Below the pieces are notes generated by a model, which was not told the DNA's origin, did not search any database, and saw only the letters and a program-made list of their open reading frames with translations. Both the position numbers and the translations under genes were made by a program. A stretch of DNA of 36,415 bases from a bacterium. GTDB taxonomy: Bacteria; Oederibacteriota; JAAXVQ01; JAUVAV01. Position 1 is the stretch's first letter; each line of letters starts with the position of its first letter. Shown here one piece after another: positions 1-7,694 of the stretch. The stretch covers positions 1 to 36,415 of the forward strand of contig JAGLMY010000222.1 of NCBI GenBank assembly GCA_023139775.1, read 5' to 3'.

Positions 1-2
1 GG

Positions 3-1826
3 GGAGAATTTGAAGACCGGCTCAAAGCAGTGCTCAAAGAGATTGCCGCTGCCAGTGGAGAAGTTATTTTATTTATTGATGAATTGCATACGGTGGTGGG
101 CGCGGGCGCGGCGGAAGGCGCCATTGATGCTTCGAACATGCTCAAACCCGCCCTGGCACGGGGTGAATTGCGCTGTGTTGGCGCCACGACCTTGAATGAA
201 TATAAGAAATATATTGAAAAAGACGCGGCTTTGGAAAGACGCTTCCAAGTCGTTTTGGTGGGCGAACCTACGGTTGCGGATACGGTTTCCATTCTGCGCG
301 GTTTGCGCGAGCGCTATGAGTTGCATCATGGCGTAAAAATTAAGGATGCCGCCCTGGTCGCGGCAGCAGAACTAAGTCACCGGTATATTCAAGGACGTTT
401 TTTACCGGATAAAGCTATTGATCTGGTGGATGAGTCGGCAGCCTGTTTGCGTACGGAAATCGACAGCCTGCCGGCTGAATTGGATGAAGTGGAGCGAAAG
501 GCGCGTCAATTGGAAATCGAGCGCCAGGCGCTCAAACGGGAAAGCGGTCAGGCCGCGCAAGCGCGCAGTCAGGAATTGGAAAAAGAGTTGAAAATACATA
601 CTCAAAAGCGTGATACCATGCGCCAACAGTGGCAGCAGGAAAAACAGGATATTGAACAGGTGCAAAAGATCAAGGAGCAACTGGACCGGTTAAAGCAGGA
701 AGAAGCCAACGCGGAACGGGAAGGCAATTTGGAGCGTGTGGCGGAAATTCGTTACGGCCGTTTGCGGGAACTGCAGGCTGAATTGGAGAAAACCGAACAG
801 GCGTTAACAGAAAAAAGCCAGGGCCAGGCCTTGCTCAAGGATGATGTGGATGAGGAAGATGTGGCTGAAGTGGTGGCACGCTGGACTGGAATTCCGGTAA
901 CTAAACTATTGCAAGGCGATATGACCAAACTAATGACTATGGAAGAGGTGTTGAAAAAACGTGTGGTCGGACAGGATGAAGCGGTACAAGCGGTTTCAGA
1001 CGCTGTGCGCCGGGCGCGGTCAGGTTTGGCTGAACCCAACCGGCCGGTGGGATCGTTCATGTTCTTAGGACCCACGGGTGTGGGTAAAACCGAATTGGCG
1101 CGGGCTTTGGCGGAATTTCTGTTCAATGACGAAGCAGCTATGGTGCGGATTGACATGTCCGAATACATGGAAAAGCATTCAGTGGCACGCTTGATTGGCG
1201 CTCCGCCCGGATACGTGGGCTATGAAGAAGGGGGTCAATTAACCGAAGCAGTGCGGCGCAAACCATACAGCCTTATTCTATTCGATGAAATTGAAAAAGC
1301 GCATTCTGAAGTATTTTCTGTTTTGTTGCAGGTATTGGATGATGGCCGCTTAACTGACGGCCAGGGCCGGACAGTGGATTTTCGCCAGTCCCTGATCATT
1401 ATGACCAGTAATATAGGCGGTCAAACCATATCTCAGATGAGCGGGCGTTCGGAAGAGGAAATGCGCCAAGCGGTTATGACGGAATTGCGTGCGCAGTTCA
1501 AACCGGAATTTTTAAACCGTTTGGATGATCTGATTCTGTTTCACCGATTGTCCGAACAGGTTATCGCGCGGATTGTTGACCGCCAAGTAGCCCGGTTGCA
1601 GGCGCGGTTGGCCCCAAGGCATCTGCGAATTGAACTGGATGATAAAGCCCGGCAATTGTTGGCCAAAGAAGGATATGATCCGGTTTATGGCGCGCGTCCC
1701 TTGAAGCGCGTGCTGCAGCGCCTGGTGACTGATCCACTGGCCAAACGTTTGATTGCCGGAGACTTTGTTGTGGGGGATAAAATTCTAGTGCAGGTTGTGG
1801 ATGGAAACCTGAAGTTGTTAAAGTAG
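3..1826 (+). CDS. clpB: ATP-dependent disaggregase ClpB, 3' part (5' end outside window)
   Basis: This is the C-terminal two thirds of the ClpB/Hsp104 protein disaggregase, which with DnaK pulls proteins out of aggregates in the cytoplasm. The reading frame is open from the first complete codon (base 3) and begins [14 protein letters not shown], just after the first Walker A region, so the start lies upstream of the window. Visible are the NBD1 Walker B motif ([20 protein letters not shown]) and the arginine finger region ALERRFQ. A long charged coiled-coil middle domain follows, which separates ClpB from ClpA/ClpX. NBD2 has Walker [10 protein letters not shown], Walker [12 protein letters not shown], and the typical small C-terminal domain ([18 protein letters not shown]). 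The stop codon TAG (1824-1826) lies inside a dispersed GTAGGGG repeat. The family identification is secure. Confidence 0.96.
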   Translation, partial: GEFEDRLKAVLKEIAAASGEVILFIDELHTVVGAGAAEGAIDASNMLKPALARGELRCVGATTLNEYKKYIEKDAALERRFQVVLVGEPTVADTVSILRGLRERYELHHGVKIKDAALVAAAELSHRYIQGRFLPDKAIDLVDESAACLRTEIDSLPAELDEVERKARQLEIERQALKRESGQAAQARSQELEKELKIHTQKRDTMRQQWQQEKQDIEQVQKIKEQLDRLKQEEANAEREGNLERVAEIRYGRLRELQAELEKTEQALTEKSQGQALLKDDVDEEDVAEVVARWTGIPVTKLLQGDMTKLMTMEEVLKKRVVGQDEAVQAVSDAVRRARSGLAEPNRPVGSFMFLGPTGVGKTELARALAEFLFNDEAAMVRIDMSEYMEKHSVARLIGAPPGYVGYEEGGQLTEAVRRKPYSLILFDEIEKAHSEVFSVLLQVLDDGRLTDGQGRTVDFRQSLIIMTSNIGGQTISQMSGRSEEEMRQAVMTELRAQFKPEFLNRLDDLILFHRLSEQVIARIVDRQVARLQARLAPRHLRIELDDKARQLLAKEGYDPVYGARPLKRVLQRLVTDPLAKRLIAGDFVVGDKILVQVVDGNLKLLK

Positions 1827-1850
1827 GGGCGCCCTTTACGGGTGTCCTTA
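1823..1850. repeat. GTAGGGG palindromic repeat at the clpB stop codon
   Basis: It begins GTAGGGGCGCCC and returns as CGGGTGTCC after a short loop. Its TAG is the clpB stop codon. It is the first of a dense array of related hairpins in the 1827-2440 spacer. Confidence 0.7.
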
Positions 1851-1856
1851 AAAGCA

Positions 1857-1914
1857 ATAGGGGAGAACCTTGCTTGCCTTGCCGAAGCTTTAGCATAGGC
1901 AGGTGTTCGCTCTT
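1857..1914. repeat. GTAGGGG-type palindrome with a second hairpin nested in its loop
   Basis: The outer arms (GGGAGAACCT and TGTTCGCTC) match the simple copy at 1937-1962. Here about 31 extra bases (about 1873-1903, containing TGCCT...AGGCA) sit in the loop. Confidence 0.6.
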
Positions 1915-1936
1915 AAAGTAGGGAACAAATTGTCAT

Positions 1937-1962
1937 GTAGGGGCGAACCTTGTGTTCGCCCT
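1937..1962. repeat. GTAGGGG palindromic repeat
   Basis: Simple hairpin: GGGCGAAC pairs with GTTCGCCC around a four-base loop, CTTG. Same family as the copies at 1823, 1970 and many later positions. Confidence 0.75.
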
Positions 1963-1969
1963 AAAGGCA

Positions 1970-1993
1970 GTAGGGGCGCACTGAGTGCGCCCG
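1970..1993. repeat. GTAGGGGCGCACTGAGTGCGCCCG repeat, commonest sub-type
   Basis: Stem GGGCGCACT/AGTGCGCCC. The same sub-type recurs at 6407, 9019 and 29493, and a close variant at 8972, all between genes. Confidence 0.8.
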
Positions 1994-2027
1994 TGGCTAA
2001 ACCGGTTATTCAAAAGGTGCCTGGCTG

Positions 2028-2161
2028 AAGGATGGTGGCATGTCTGTTTTTTCCAAACGCCGCTTGAGCGTCGGATCAACGGGCAACACTATGGCTGCAA
2101 ATCAACGATTGAGGTTGTTTTCCGCTTACCATTTGGAAAAAACAGACATGCCACCATCCTT
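2028..2161. repeat. 134-bp palindromic (MITE-like) element, copy 1
   Basis: Perfect 30-bp inverted repeats at 2028-2057 and 2132-2161 enclose a 74-base interior that starts ACGCCGCTTGAGCGTC (from 2057). No credible gene is inside. The arms contain GGCATGT and a T6 run. It has the same total length as the element at 2264-2397 and shares interior blocks with that element's reverse complement, so the two are relatives in opposite orientation. Confidence 0.85.
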
Positions 2162-2220
2162 TTAAAAAGTACGTTGTACTATGATCGCTTTTGAGAATTA
2201 GATTATTAAGAAGAAGGTGT

Positions 2221-2250
2221 TTGGTTAATAATATACGGAGATGGTATAAT
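2221..2250 (+). promoter_or_regulatory. Candidate sigma-70-type promoter upstream of the first subtilase
   Basis: TTGGTT (2221-2226) and a consensus TATAAT (2245-2250) are spaced by 18 bases. Transcription would begin near 2257, so the RNA would open almost directly with the 134-base palindrome at 2264-2397 and reach the subtilase start at 2440. Confidence 0.55.
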
Positions 2251-2263
2251 AAACCACTGCTAT

Positions 2264-2397
2264 AGGTATGAGGCATGTGAGTTTTTTCACAACGGGAAGC
2301 CGAAAAACCAGTACATCCTGTTGCTTTTCAATCGTCCCCTTGCCTGTTTGCCTGACGCTCAAGCGGCGTTGTGAAAAAACTCACATGCCTCATACCT
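2264..2397. repeat. 134-bp palindromic (MITE-like) element, copy 2 (opposite orientation)
   Basis: Perfect 31-bp inverted repeats at 2264-2294 and 2367-2397. The interior near the right arm contains GACGCTCAAGCGGCGTT, the reverse complement of a block in copy 1. The arms differ from copy 1 at many positions, yet each copy remains perfectly self-complementary. Only about 40 bases separate it from the downstream start codon. Confidence 0.85.
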
Positions 2398-2439
2398 GTA
2401 CACACCCGGCTATAGTATATTTATCATAAGGATTATCGT

Positions 2440-4038
2440 ATGCGCCACAACATCGCAGGAATTACACTGCTATTCATGCTTTTTGCGCAATCCGTATTAG
2501 CCGGCGAACCGGCGTTGATACCTGTGAAGCAACCTCTCAAGAAAAAAGCCGTTGAAATTTTGGTAAAGTATAGTCAGGGGAGCCGATTCACCAAGCAAAG
2601 CGGTTACTTGGGAAAGCTTCCGGCTTTGCAATGCGAACGCTTTTGTGTTCCAAAACAGCAGACCGCTGAGGCCATGGCCAAAAGCAGGCAGGCGGATCCG
2701 CAGGTGGAATGGGTTCAACCTAATTATTGGCGTTATGCCTTGGCCACTGAAGTGGTTCCTGATGATCCGTACTATCGTCCGGAACAAAATCAACGTCAGT
2801 ATCAGCAATGGTATCTTTCCAAAGTGAATGCCAATTTTGCCTGGTCTGTGGCAGATGGCAGTGAGAATATCACTGTTGCGGTGGTGGACTCAGGAGTGGA
2901 TTTGAACCATCCGGATTTAAAAAATCGTCTGGTGCGCGGCGCGACTTTGGTAAGCCAAGAAGATTATTCTCCAACTTCCGAAGGTATGGATGATCATGGT
3001 CATGGCACCCATGTGGCTGGTATTATCGCGGCGCAAAGTAACAACAACCTCGGGATCAGCGGCTGTGCCTGGAAGGGCAAAATCATGCCCATCAAAGTTT
3101 TGAACAATAAAGGCGAAGGACTGGATTCGGATATTGCTGTTGGCATTCGTTGGGCAGTAGACGCGGGAGCGAAAATTATTAATCTCTCCCTTGGCGGATA
3201 TGGCGACGATGGCAGTCCACCGCCGGTATTGCAGGAGGCAGTAGATTACGCGTACTCTCAAGGATGTTTAGTCATTGCTGCTGCGGGAAATACCGGCGAT
3301 AATACAGTTCACTATCCAGGCGCCCTGGAACATGTTATAGCAGTTGCTGCTACAGATCCGTGGGATCAGCGCGCTGCTTATTCCACCTATGGTTCCTATG
3401 TGGATTTGGCAGCGCCCGGAGGCGCCGGCGCAGATCAATTTTCCCGAGCCACAGGTATGTTAAGCACCTATTGGAATGAAAACAGCCATATTACCGATAA
3501 ATCCTCCGGGTCTGAGGCAGGAGAGTACGCAATCATGGCAGGCACTTCCTTTGCGGCGGCCGTGGTTTCCGGAGCCGCGCTGGTGGTCTGGGGAAATCAA
3601 CCAAGCTATACAGTGGACGAGGTTGAAAATGTTTTATTGGATAGTGCTGTGGATGTGGGAGCAATTGGCGCGGATATCCGGACCGGTAATGGCCGAATAG
3701 ATCTTTTGGCTGCTCTGGGTAATCCGGTAGTTGAACGGACGGCCTTAACCTCATACAACTATCCCAATCCGTTTTATCCGGAAAAAGATACTACTACCCG
3801 GATTGTTTTTTTTCTGGATGAGCCTGCTGAAACAAAAGTCAGGATATATGATTCAGCGCGGGAATTGGTCTGGCACAAAAAAATAGCGGCCGCGGAAACC
3901 CTGGCAGGTAAAAATACGCTGACTTGGGATGGAACCAATGATTTAGGACAAAGGGTCGCAAATGGCGTGTATTTTTACCGGTTAACCACAGCCCCAGGAT
4001 TAGCCGGTAAATTAAAAACCATCGCGGTGGTGCGATGA
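2440..4038 (+). CDS. Secreted subtilisin-like serine protease (S8) with C-terminal FlgD-like/YPNPF module
   Basis: A signal peptide (residues 1-21, ending QSVLA) is followed by a probable inhibitor-type prodomain to about residue 105. The S8 catalytic domain carries Asp150 (VAVVDSGVD), His188 (HGHGTHVAG), the oxyanion Asn284 (AAGN) and Ser370 (GTSFAA). All catalytic residues are present, so it should be active. From about residue 438 comes an Ig-like FlgD-type module beginning YNYPNPF and ending WDGTNDLGQRVANGVYFYRL, which in other phyla can act as a sorting or anchoring domain. The start is supported by AAGGA about 8 bases upstream of the ATG. The last codons overlap the next gene (ATGA), so the two are translationally coupled. 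Substrate and final location, outside the cell or on its surface, are inferred. Confidence 0.9.
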   Translation: MRHNIAGITLLFMLFAQSVLAGEPALIPVKQPLKKKAVEILVKYSQGSRFTKQSGYLGKLPALQCERFCVPKQQTAEAMAKSRQADPQVEWVQPNYWRYALATEVVPDDPYYRPEQNQRQYQQWYLSKVNANFAWSVADGSENITVAVVDSGVDLNHPDLKNRLVRGATLVSQEDYSPTSEGMDDHGHGTHVAGIIAAQSNNNLGISGCAWKGKIMPIKVLNNKGEGLDSDIAVGIRWAVDAGAKIINLSLGGYGDDGSPPPVLQEAVDYAYSQGCLVIAAAGNTGDNTVHYPGALEHVIAVAATDPWDQRAAYSTYGSYVDLAAPGGAGADQFSRATGMLSTYWNENSHITDKSSGSEAGEYAIMAGTSFAAAVVSGAALVVWGNQPSYTVDEVENVLLDSAVDVGAIGADIRTGNGRIDLLAALGNPVVERTALTSYNYPNPFYPEKDTTTRIVFFLDEPAETKVRIYDSARELVWHKKIAAAETLAGKNTLTWDGTNDLGQRVANGVYFYRLTTAPGLAGKLKTIAVVR

Positions 4039-5015
4039 GAAACGTATGTCAACCAACAGGATGGTTGCTCAGCCTCGTAGTACTGCTGGTTGCTGGAACT
4101 GTTTATGCGGAAGGGACCGGCGGACAGGCCGGCGCGTATTTGAAGCTGGGTATGGATGCGCGTGCCAAGGCTTTGGGCAGCGCTTATACCGCAGTGGCCA
4201 CGGATGCTGCTGCCGGATATTGGAATCCGGCAGGTTTGGGATTGGCGTTGCGCCAGCAGGTCATGGCCGCCTACACGGCCTTTCCTGAGGGCGGTGATTA
4301 TTCACAAATCGCCTATGTCCTGCCTGTGAGCGAGTTCACATTTCCTGAGGATCAGCGATCCGCCGGTACGGGTCAATTTTCACTAGGATCTTTGGGCATT
4401 ACGATCCTGAGGTACGCGGCGGCTTATAATATTGAAGCGCGCCAGGTGGATTCCATCAATCCGGATTATTATTTTTCAGACATTGAAGGCTGCTATGGAT
4501 TCGCCTATGGTATATCATTGAATCCGGAGTGGAGCGTGGGGTTGGGTGTGAAAGGATTGTATCATGAATTGGATCAGGTGGATGCCACCGGGTTTGGGAT
4601 GGATGCAGGTGTAGTTTGGCAGGGATTTCCCGGGCTTTCCGTGGGGTTCGCGGTTCGCGATGCCTACAGTAAATTGCAGTGGTCTACCGGCTGCCAAGAA
4701 GTGTTTCCCGCCACACTGAAAGCCGGCGCAGCGTACCAGCGCGAGTTTGGAAAAGCCCAGGTAGTTTTGGTGAGTGTTGAAGCTACACACAATTTAACTT
4801 CAGCGCTTCTAAGGCTGCACGCTGGTTTGGAATATGCCTTTGAAAAAATACTTTTTATACGGATGGGTTATGATGACGGGGTTTTGGCCGCGGGCGGCGG
4901 GGTACGTATTCCTTGGTTGGGTTGGGAACAAGCTGCCTGGCGGATTGACTATTGTGCCCAGGAAGATCGTATTGTAGGCTGGGACCATTGGTTTAGCTTG
5001 AAACTGGAGTTGTGA
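4035..5015 (+). CDS. PorV/PorQ-like (UPF0164-type) outer membrane protein
   Basis: A signal peptide (about residues 1-25, ending GTVYA) precedes the recognisable N-terminal signature of PorV/UPF0164 proteins: AGAYLKLGMDARAKALGSAY, then DAAAGYWNPAGL. The remaining 250 residues alternate polar and hydrophobic residues as expected for a beta-barrel, ending in SLKLEL. In Bacteroidetes PorV is the barrel that carries type IX cargo to the surface sortase, but that role is only suggested here. The start ATG overlaps the upstream subtilase stop by four bases, so the protease and barrel are made together. A second subtilase/PorV pair lies at 9062-11733. Family assignment is good; function is inferred. 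Confidence 0.85.
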   Translation: MRNVCQPTGWLLSLVVLLVAGTVYAEGTGGQAGAYLKLGMDARAKALGSAYTAVATDAAAGYWNPAGLGLALRQQVMAAYTAFPEGGDYSQIAYVLPVSEFTFPEDQRSAGTGQFSLGSLGITILRYAAAYNIEARQVDSINPDYYFSDIEGCYGFAYGISLNPEWSVGLGVKGLYHELDQVDATGFGMDAGVVWQGFPGLSVGFAVRDAYSKLQWSTGCQEVFPATLKAGAAYQREFGKAQVVLVSVEATHNLTSALLRLHAGLEYAFEKILFIRMGYDDGVLAAGGGVRIPWLGWEQAAWRIDYCAQEDRIVGWDHWFSLKLEL

Positions 5016-5085
5016 ATTTATTTTCAAAGGGCATTCGCAAGGGGTGCCCCTGCGGTTTTTAATTTTCTGTACCCGGGAAGCGGTA

Positions 5086-5114
5086 TTGACAAAAAGCTCA
5101 TTTTTAAGTAAAAT
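5086..5114 (+). promoter_or_regulatory. Sigma-70-type promoter for the yicC-coaBC gene group
   Basis: Consensus TTGACA (5086-5091), a 17-base spacer, then TAAAAT (5109-5114). Transcription from about 5121 would place the palindrome cluster 5135-5226 in the 5' leader ahead of the gene at 5256. Confidence 0.7.
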
Positions 5115-5134
5115 CTTTTATTCTCTTTATATCT

Positions 5135-5226
5135 GTAGGGAACGGTCCCCAACTGGAATGCCTGTAGGGAACGGTCGCGACCGAAGGGAATCCCATTTGT
5201 AGGGAACGGTCGCGACCGTTCCCTAC
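5135..5226. repeat. Cluster of three GTAGGGAACGGTC palindromic repeats
   Basis: Three GTAGGGAACGGTC arms start at 5135, 5164 and 5199. The last (5199-5226) is a perfect 28-base palindrome around GGTCGCGACC; the first two are incomplete or overlap. The same sub-family occurs at 25808, 32293 and 32480. Confidence 0.8.
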
Positions 5227-5255
5227 AGGATAATTAAAATCAGGAAACGGAGTGC

Positions 5256-5501
5256 ATGAAAACAAAAACAAAACCTCAGGAAATCCGGATTAATACTTCT
5301 TTCCTGGTTATTTTGCTGGTCATGGGATTACTGGGTCTTATCACTCTGATTACGATTTTATCCATTCAACCGGTTGGATCGGCAATTATCAAAGTGATTT
5401 TCATATATGCCATCGGTTTTTTGGGAGCCGGACTTTTAATCGCGGCGCTGGTTAATCGTTTGGTGGATCATCGTGATTCCGAGACAGGAGAGCCGGCATG
5501 A
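5256..5501 (+). CDS. Small two-helix membrane protein, unrecognised
   Basis: This 81-residue protein is not recognised. After a short basic N-terminus (MKTKTKPQEIR) there are two hydrophobic stretches, about residues 14-37 and 46-66, and a charged tail (RLVDHRDSETGEPA). It would be an inner-membrane hairpin. Its start follows a purine-rich GGAAACGGAG ribosome site, and it is the first gene after the TTGACA/TAAAAT promoter. It overlaps yicC by four bases (ATGA), which argues that it is a real, co-translated gene. No function can be assigned. Confidence 0.65.
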   Translation: MKTKTKPQEIRINTSFLVILLVMGLLGLITLITILSIQPVGSAIIKVIFIYAIGFLGAGLLIAALVNRLVDHRDSETGEPA

Positions 5502-6376
5502 TAACAAGCATGACAGGCTATGGTCGCGGCGAAGCCAGGAATGGCCGTTTGGCTGTGGCGCTGGAGGTAAAAACCGTCAATCACCGGCATCTTGAAGTAA
5601 TGGTTAAATTGCCAGGCGGTCTCTGGGAACTGGAACCGCTAATTAAAAAGAAAGCGCGCGAGATGGTACGTCGCGGACGTGCGGAAGTATATTTGCATTT
5701 GCTTTCTCCGGTAGCCGGGACGCGGGAACCGGTCGTAGATGTGGATCTGGCAGCCAAATATTTACGCGCTTTGAGCAAAGCGGGCAGTTGCTTAGGGATT
5801 ACGGGCAATGTGGATCTCTCCATGATTGCGCGTTTGCCGGAAGTGGTTCGGGTGGAGGATCGTCCGATTCAGACCACCATGGTCAGCTCTTTGGTGGAAC
5901 GCGCCCTGCAGCAAGCGTTAAAGCGTGTGAGCACCATGCGCCGTACTGAGGGCAAACGGTTGGCTGTGGATATTAAGCAACGCTTGAATTCCATCCGGAG
6001 ATTATTGCCTAAAATTCAGCAACGCTTGCGGAGCAGTATGCGACAACAGGAAAAACGTTTGCGTAAGAAGATCGCTTTATGGTTAAGCACGGACAATGTC
6101 GAAGCCAAACGCATCACACAGGATGCGATGCTCAAGCATATACGTTCCGATGTCACAGAAGAAATTGTTCGTCTCAACTCACATTTAAGTCAGTTTTTGG
6201 TTTTTATGCGCCAATGTGAACCTGTGGGCAGGCGTTTGGATTTTTTGATCCAGGAAATGAACCGTGAAATTAATACTATTGGAGCCAAAGCTGCTGACGC
6301 GGTCATAGCCCAGTTTGTTGTGACTGTGAAAGAGGAAATTGAGAAAATTCGCGAGCAGGTCCAAAATTTAGAATAA
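5498..6376 (+). CDS. yicC: YicC-family endoribonuclease
   Basis: It has the full 292-residue length of the YicC/YloC family, with the diagnostic N-terminus MITSMTGYGRGEA, the block VKTVNHRHLEV and the DUF1732-type C-terminus (RRLDFLIQEMNREINTIGAKA). The family contains RNA endonucleases involved in mRNA and small-RNA turnover. The central part (about residues 150-220) is strongly basic and helical. The gene overlaps the small membrane protein upstream and precedes remA and gmk, the same yicC-remA-gmk-rpoZ order seen in Firmicutes and many deep-branching phyla. Identification is secure. Confidence 0.95.
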   Translation: MITSMTGYGRGEARNGRLAVALEVKTVNHRHLEVMVKLPGGLWELEPLIKKKAREMVRRGRAEVYLHLLSPVAGTREPVVDVDLAAKYLRALSKAGSCLGITGNVDLSMIARLPEVVRVEDRPIQTTMVSSLVERALQQALKRVSTMRRTEGKRLAVDIKQRLNSIRRLLPKIQQRLRSSMRQQEKRLRKKIALWLSTDNVEAKRITQDAMLKHIRSDVTEEIVRLNSHLSQFLVFMRQCEPVGRRLDFLIQEMNREINTIGAKAADAVIAQFVVTVKEEIEKIREQVQNLE

Positions 6377-6406
6377 ACGGATGTCCGGCGTACGCCCAAT
6401 AATATT

Positions 6407-6455
6407 GTAGGGACGCACTGAGTGCGCCCGCGGTGTTGCGCACTGAGTGCGCCCG
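6407..6455. repeat. GTAGGG...CGCCCG repeat, one full and one partial copy
   Basis: A full unit (6407-6430, CGCACTGAGTGCG core) is followed by a second core (6438-6455) lacking the GTAGGG arm. It fills most of the yicC-remA gap and ends 17 bases before the remA start. Confidence 0.75.
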
Positions 6456-6472
6456 CAACGAGCAGGTGTCTT

Positions 6473-6763
6473 ATGGAATTAACGCTCATCCCAATCGGGT
6501 ACGGCAATATAGTGGTCGGCCAAAGAATAGTTGCTATTATTGCTCCGGATTCTTCTCCGGTCAAACGACTGCGGGAAGAAGCCGCTGCGCATGGGAAACT
6601 TATTGATGCCACGCACGGACGACGAACACGGGCGGTGATTATTACGGATTCGGATCATGTTGTGCTTTCGGCCCTGCAGCCGGAAACCATTTCGCAGCGA
6701 TTTGGCGGCAATGGAACGCAGGAGTCCAACTCCACTGAGACCCGGACCCGGAACAAAAAATGA
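6473..6763 (+). CDS. remA: RemA-like DUF370 protein (extracellular matrix regulator family)
   Basis: The 96-residue product beginning [21 protein letters not shown] matches the RemA/DUF370 family: short beta-strands, then the hallmark [25 protein letters not shown]. In Bacillus RemA is a DNA-binding ring protein that activates matrix and osmoprotection genes; here the target is unknown. The frame is open further upstream into the repeat at 6407-6455, but the ATG at 6473 has AGGTG five bases before it and matches the family N-terminus. The C-terminal tail after SQRF is polar and longer than usual. Its stop overlaps the gmk start (ATGA). Confidence 0.9.
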   Translation: MELTLIPIGYGNIVVGQRIVAIIAPDSSPVKRLREEAAAHGKLIDATHGRRTRAVIITDSDHVVLSALQPETISQRFGGNGTQESNSTETRTRNKK

Positions 6764-7398
6764 AGCGCCAAGGAGTACTCATTGTGGTTTCTTCCCCGTC
6801 CGGTGGCGGCAAGACAACCATTTGTGAACAGTTGTTAAAGCAAGACCGGAATTTGGTGCGCAGCATATCTGTGACTACCCGGGAACCACGTGGTTGTGAA
6901 AGCCAAGGACGTGATTATTACTATATGGATATGCTCAAATTCCGGCAATTAAAAAAACAAGCTGCTTTTTTGGAATGGGCGCAAGTGCACGGACATTGTT
7001 ACGGAACCTTGCGGCAAGCGGTTGCCAAAGAGCAACAACGCGGCAAAGATGTTCTGCTGGTCATTGATGTACAGGGCGGAATGGCAGTGAAAAAAAAAGA
7101 TCCCCGGGCAGCATTGATTTTTGTGCAGCCGCCTACACTTAAAGCCTTACAGTCCCGCTTACAAGGACGCGGGACCGATGGCCAAGACACTATTCGAAAG
7201 CGTCTGCAAAACGCGCGCTGGGAAATGTCCTGTGCGCAATATTATGACTATGTGGTCGTGAATGAGTATTTGCCCAAAGCAGTGGAACAGGTACAGGCGA
7301 TTATTACGGCAGAGCGATTGCGGGTAATGCCAACCCCGAAAAGCAGAGAAAGATGGGATAAAAACCGTAGAGACGCGATTAATCGCGTCTCTACATAG
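6760..7398 (+). CDS. gmk: Guanylate kinase, C-terminus encoded by a dispersed repeat
   Basis: It catalyses GMP + ATP to GDP + ADP. The P-loop SPSGGGKTT sits at residues 12-20, followed by the GMP-binding block ([20 protein letters not shown]) and [10 protein letters not shown]. The 212-residue length is normal for the family. The final ten residues, [10 protein letters not shown], are encoded by a 28-base palindromic repeat (7367-7394) that recurs identically at 13972 and 35853, followed at once by TAG. So the natural C-terminus has been replaced or extended by a repeat insertion. The core enzyme is complete and should be active. It is co-transcribed with remA (four-base overlap). Confidence 0.94.
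   Translation: MKRQGVLIVVSSPSGGGKTTICEQLLKQDRNLVRSISVTTREPRGCESQGRDYYYMDMLKFRQLKKQAAFLEWAQVHGHCYGTLRQAVAKEQQRGKDVLLVIDVQGGMAVKKKDPRAALIFVQPPTLKALQSRLQGRGTDGQDTIRKRLQNARWEMSCAQYYDYVVVNEYLPKAVEQVQAIITAERLRVMPTPKSRERWDKNRRDAINRVST
7367..7394. repeat. 28-base GTAGAGACGCG palindrome inside the gmk coding region
   Basis: A perfect palindrome (GTAGAGACGCGATT and its reverse complement), identical to the intergenic copies at 13972-13999 and 35853-35880. It is read in frame as the gmk C-terminus. Confidence 0.92.
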
Positions 7399-7414
7399 AA
7401 CAATCCATGTATCC

Positions 7415-7461
7415 TCTGCGTGTATCGGCGGCTAAATTTAATTCCGGCTTGTCCGGGCTAT
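7415..7461 (+). repeat. Truncated copy of the GCCGAT-palindrome element with its CCGG tail
   Basis: Only the right half is present: GCGTGTATCGGCGGCTAAATTT then the tail CCGGCTTGTCCGGG. Full-length copies lie at 11736, 21976 and 29573. It ends about 20 bases before the rpoZ start. Confidence 0.75.
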
Positions 7462-7481
7462 AGTGAAAGGAGATAAAGAAG

Positions 7482-7691
7482 ATGCATCATCTGGATTTTG
7501 AAAAAATTATCGACAAATTGGGCAGTAGGTACGAAGCCGTGATTCGTATGTCCGTGATTGCCCGTAAAATGGCTGATGAGGGAATTACTGAAGAGAATAC
7601 CGGTGGCAAGAAAATCACCAGCGCAGCTTTAAATCAGTATTTGGAAGAAAATAAGCTGCTGATGACCGACAAAGCCGAAATCAAGGAGTAA
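7482..7691 (+). CDS. rpoZ: RNA polymerase omega subunit
   Basis: This 69-residue protein fits the RpoZ family in size and sequence: LGSRYEAVIRMSVIARKMADE near the N-terminus, then the conserved segment KITSAALNQYLEENK. Omega binds the beta-prime subunit and helps assemble RNA polymerase. A strong AAAGGAG site lies about ten bases upstream of the ATG. It sits between gmk and coaBC, the standard gmk-rpoZ-coaBC order, which adds weight. It is separated from coaBC by only three bases. Confidence 0.92.
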   Translation: MHHLDFEKIIDKLGSRYEAVIRMSVIARKMADEGITEENTGGKKITSAALNQYLEENKLLMTDKAEIKE

Positions 7692-7694
7692 GCC

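Noticed and set aside
1985-2276. Small open frames on both strands over the 2028-2161 palindrome
   Set aside because: They are mirror images created by the inverted arms, have no ribosome sites and match no protein family.
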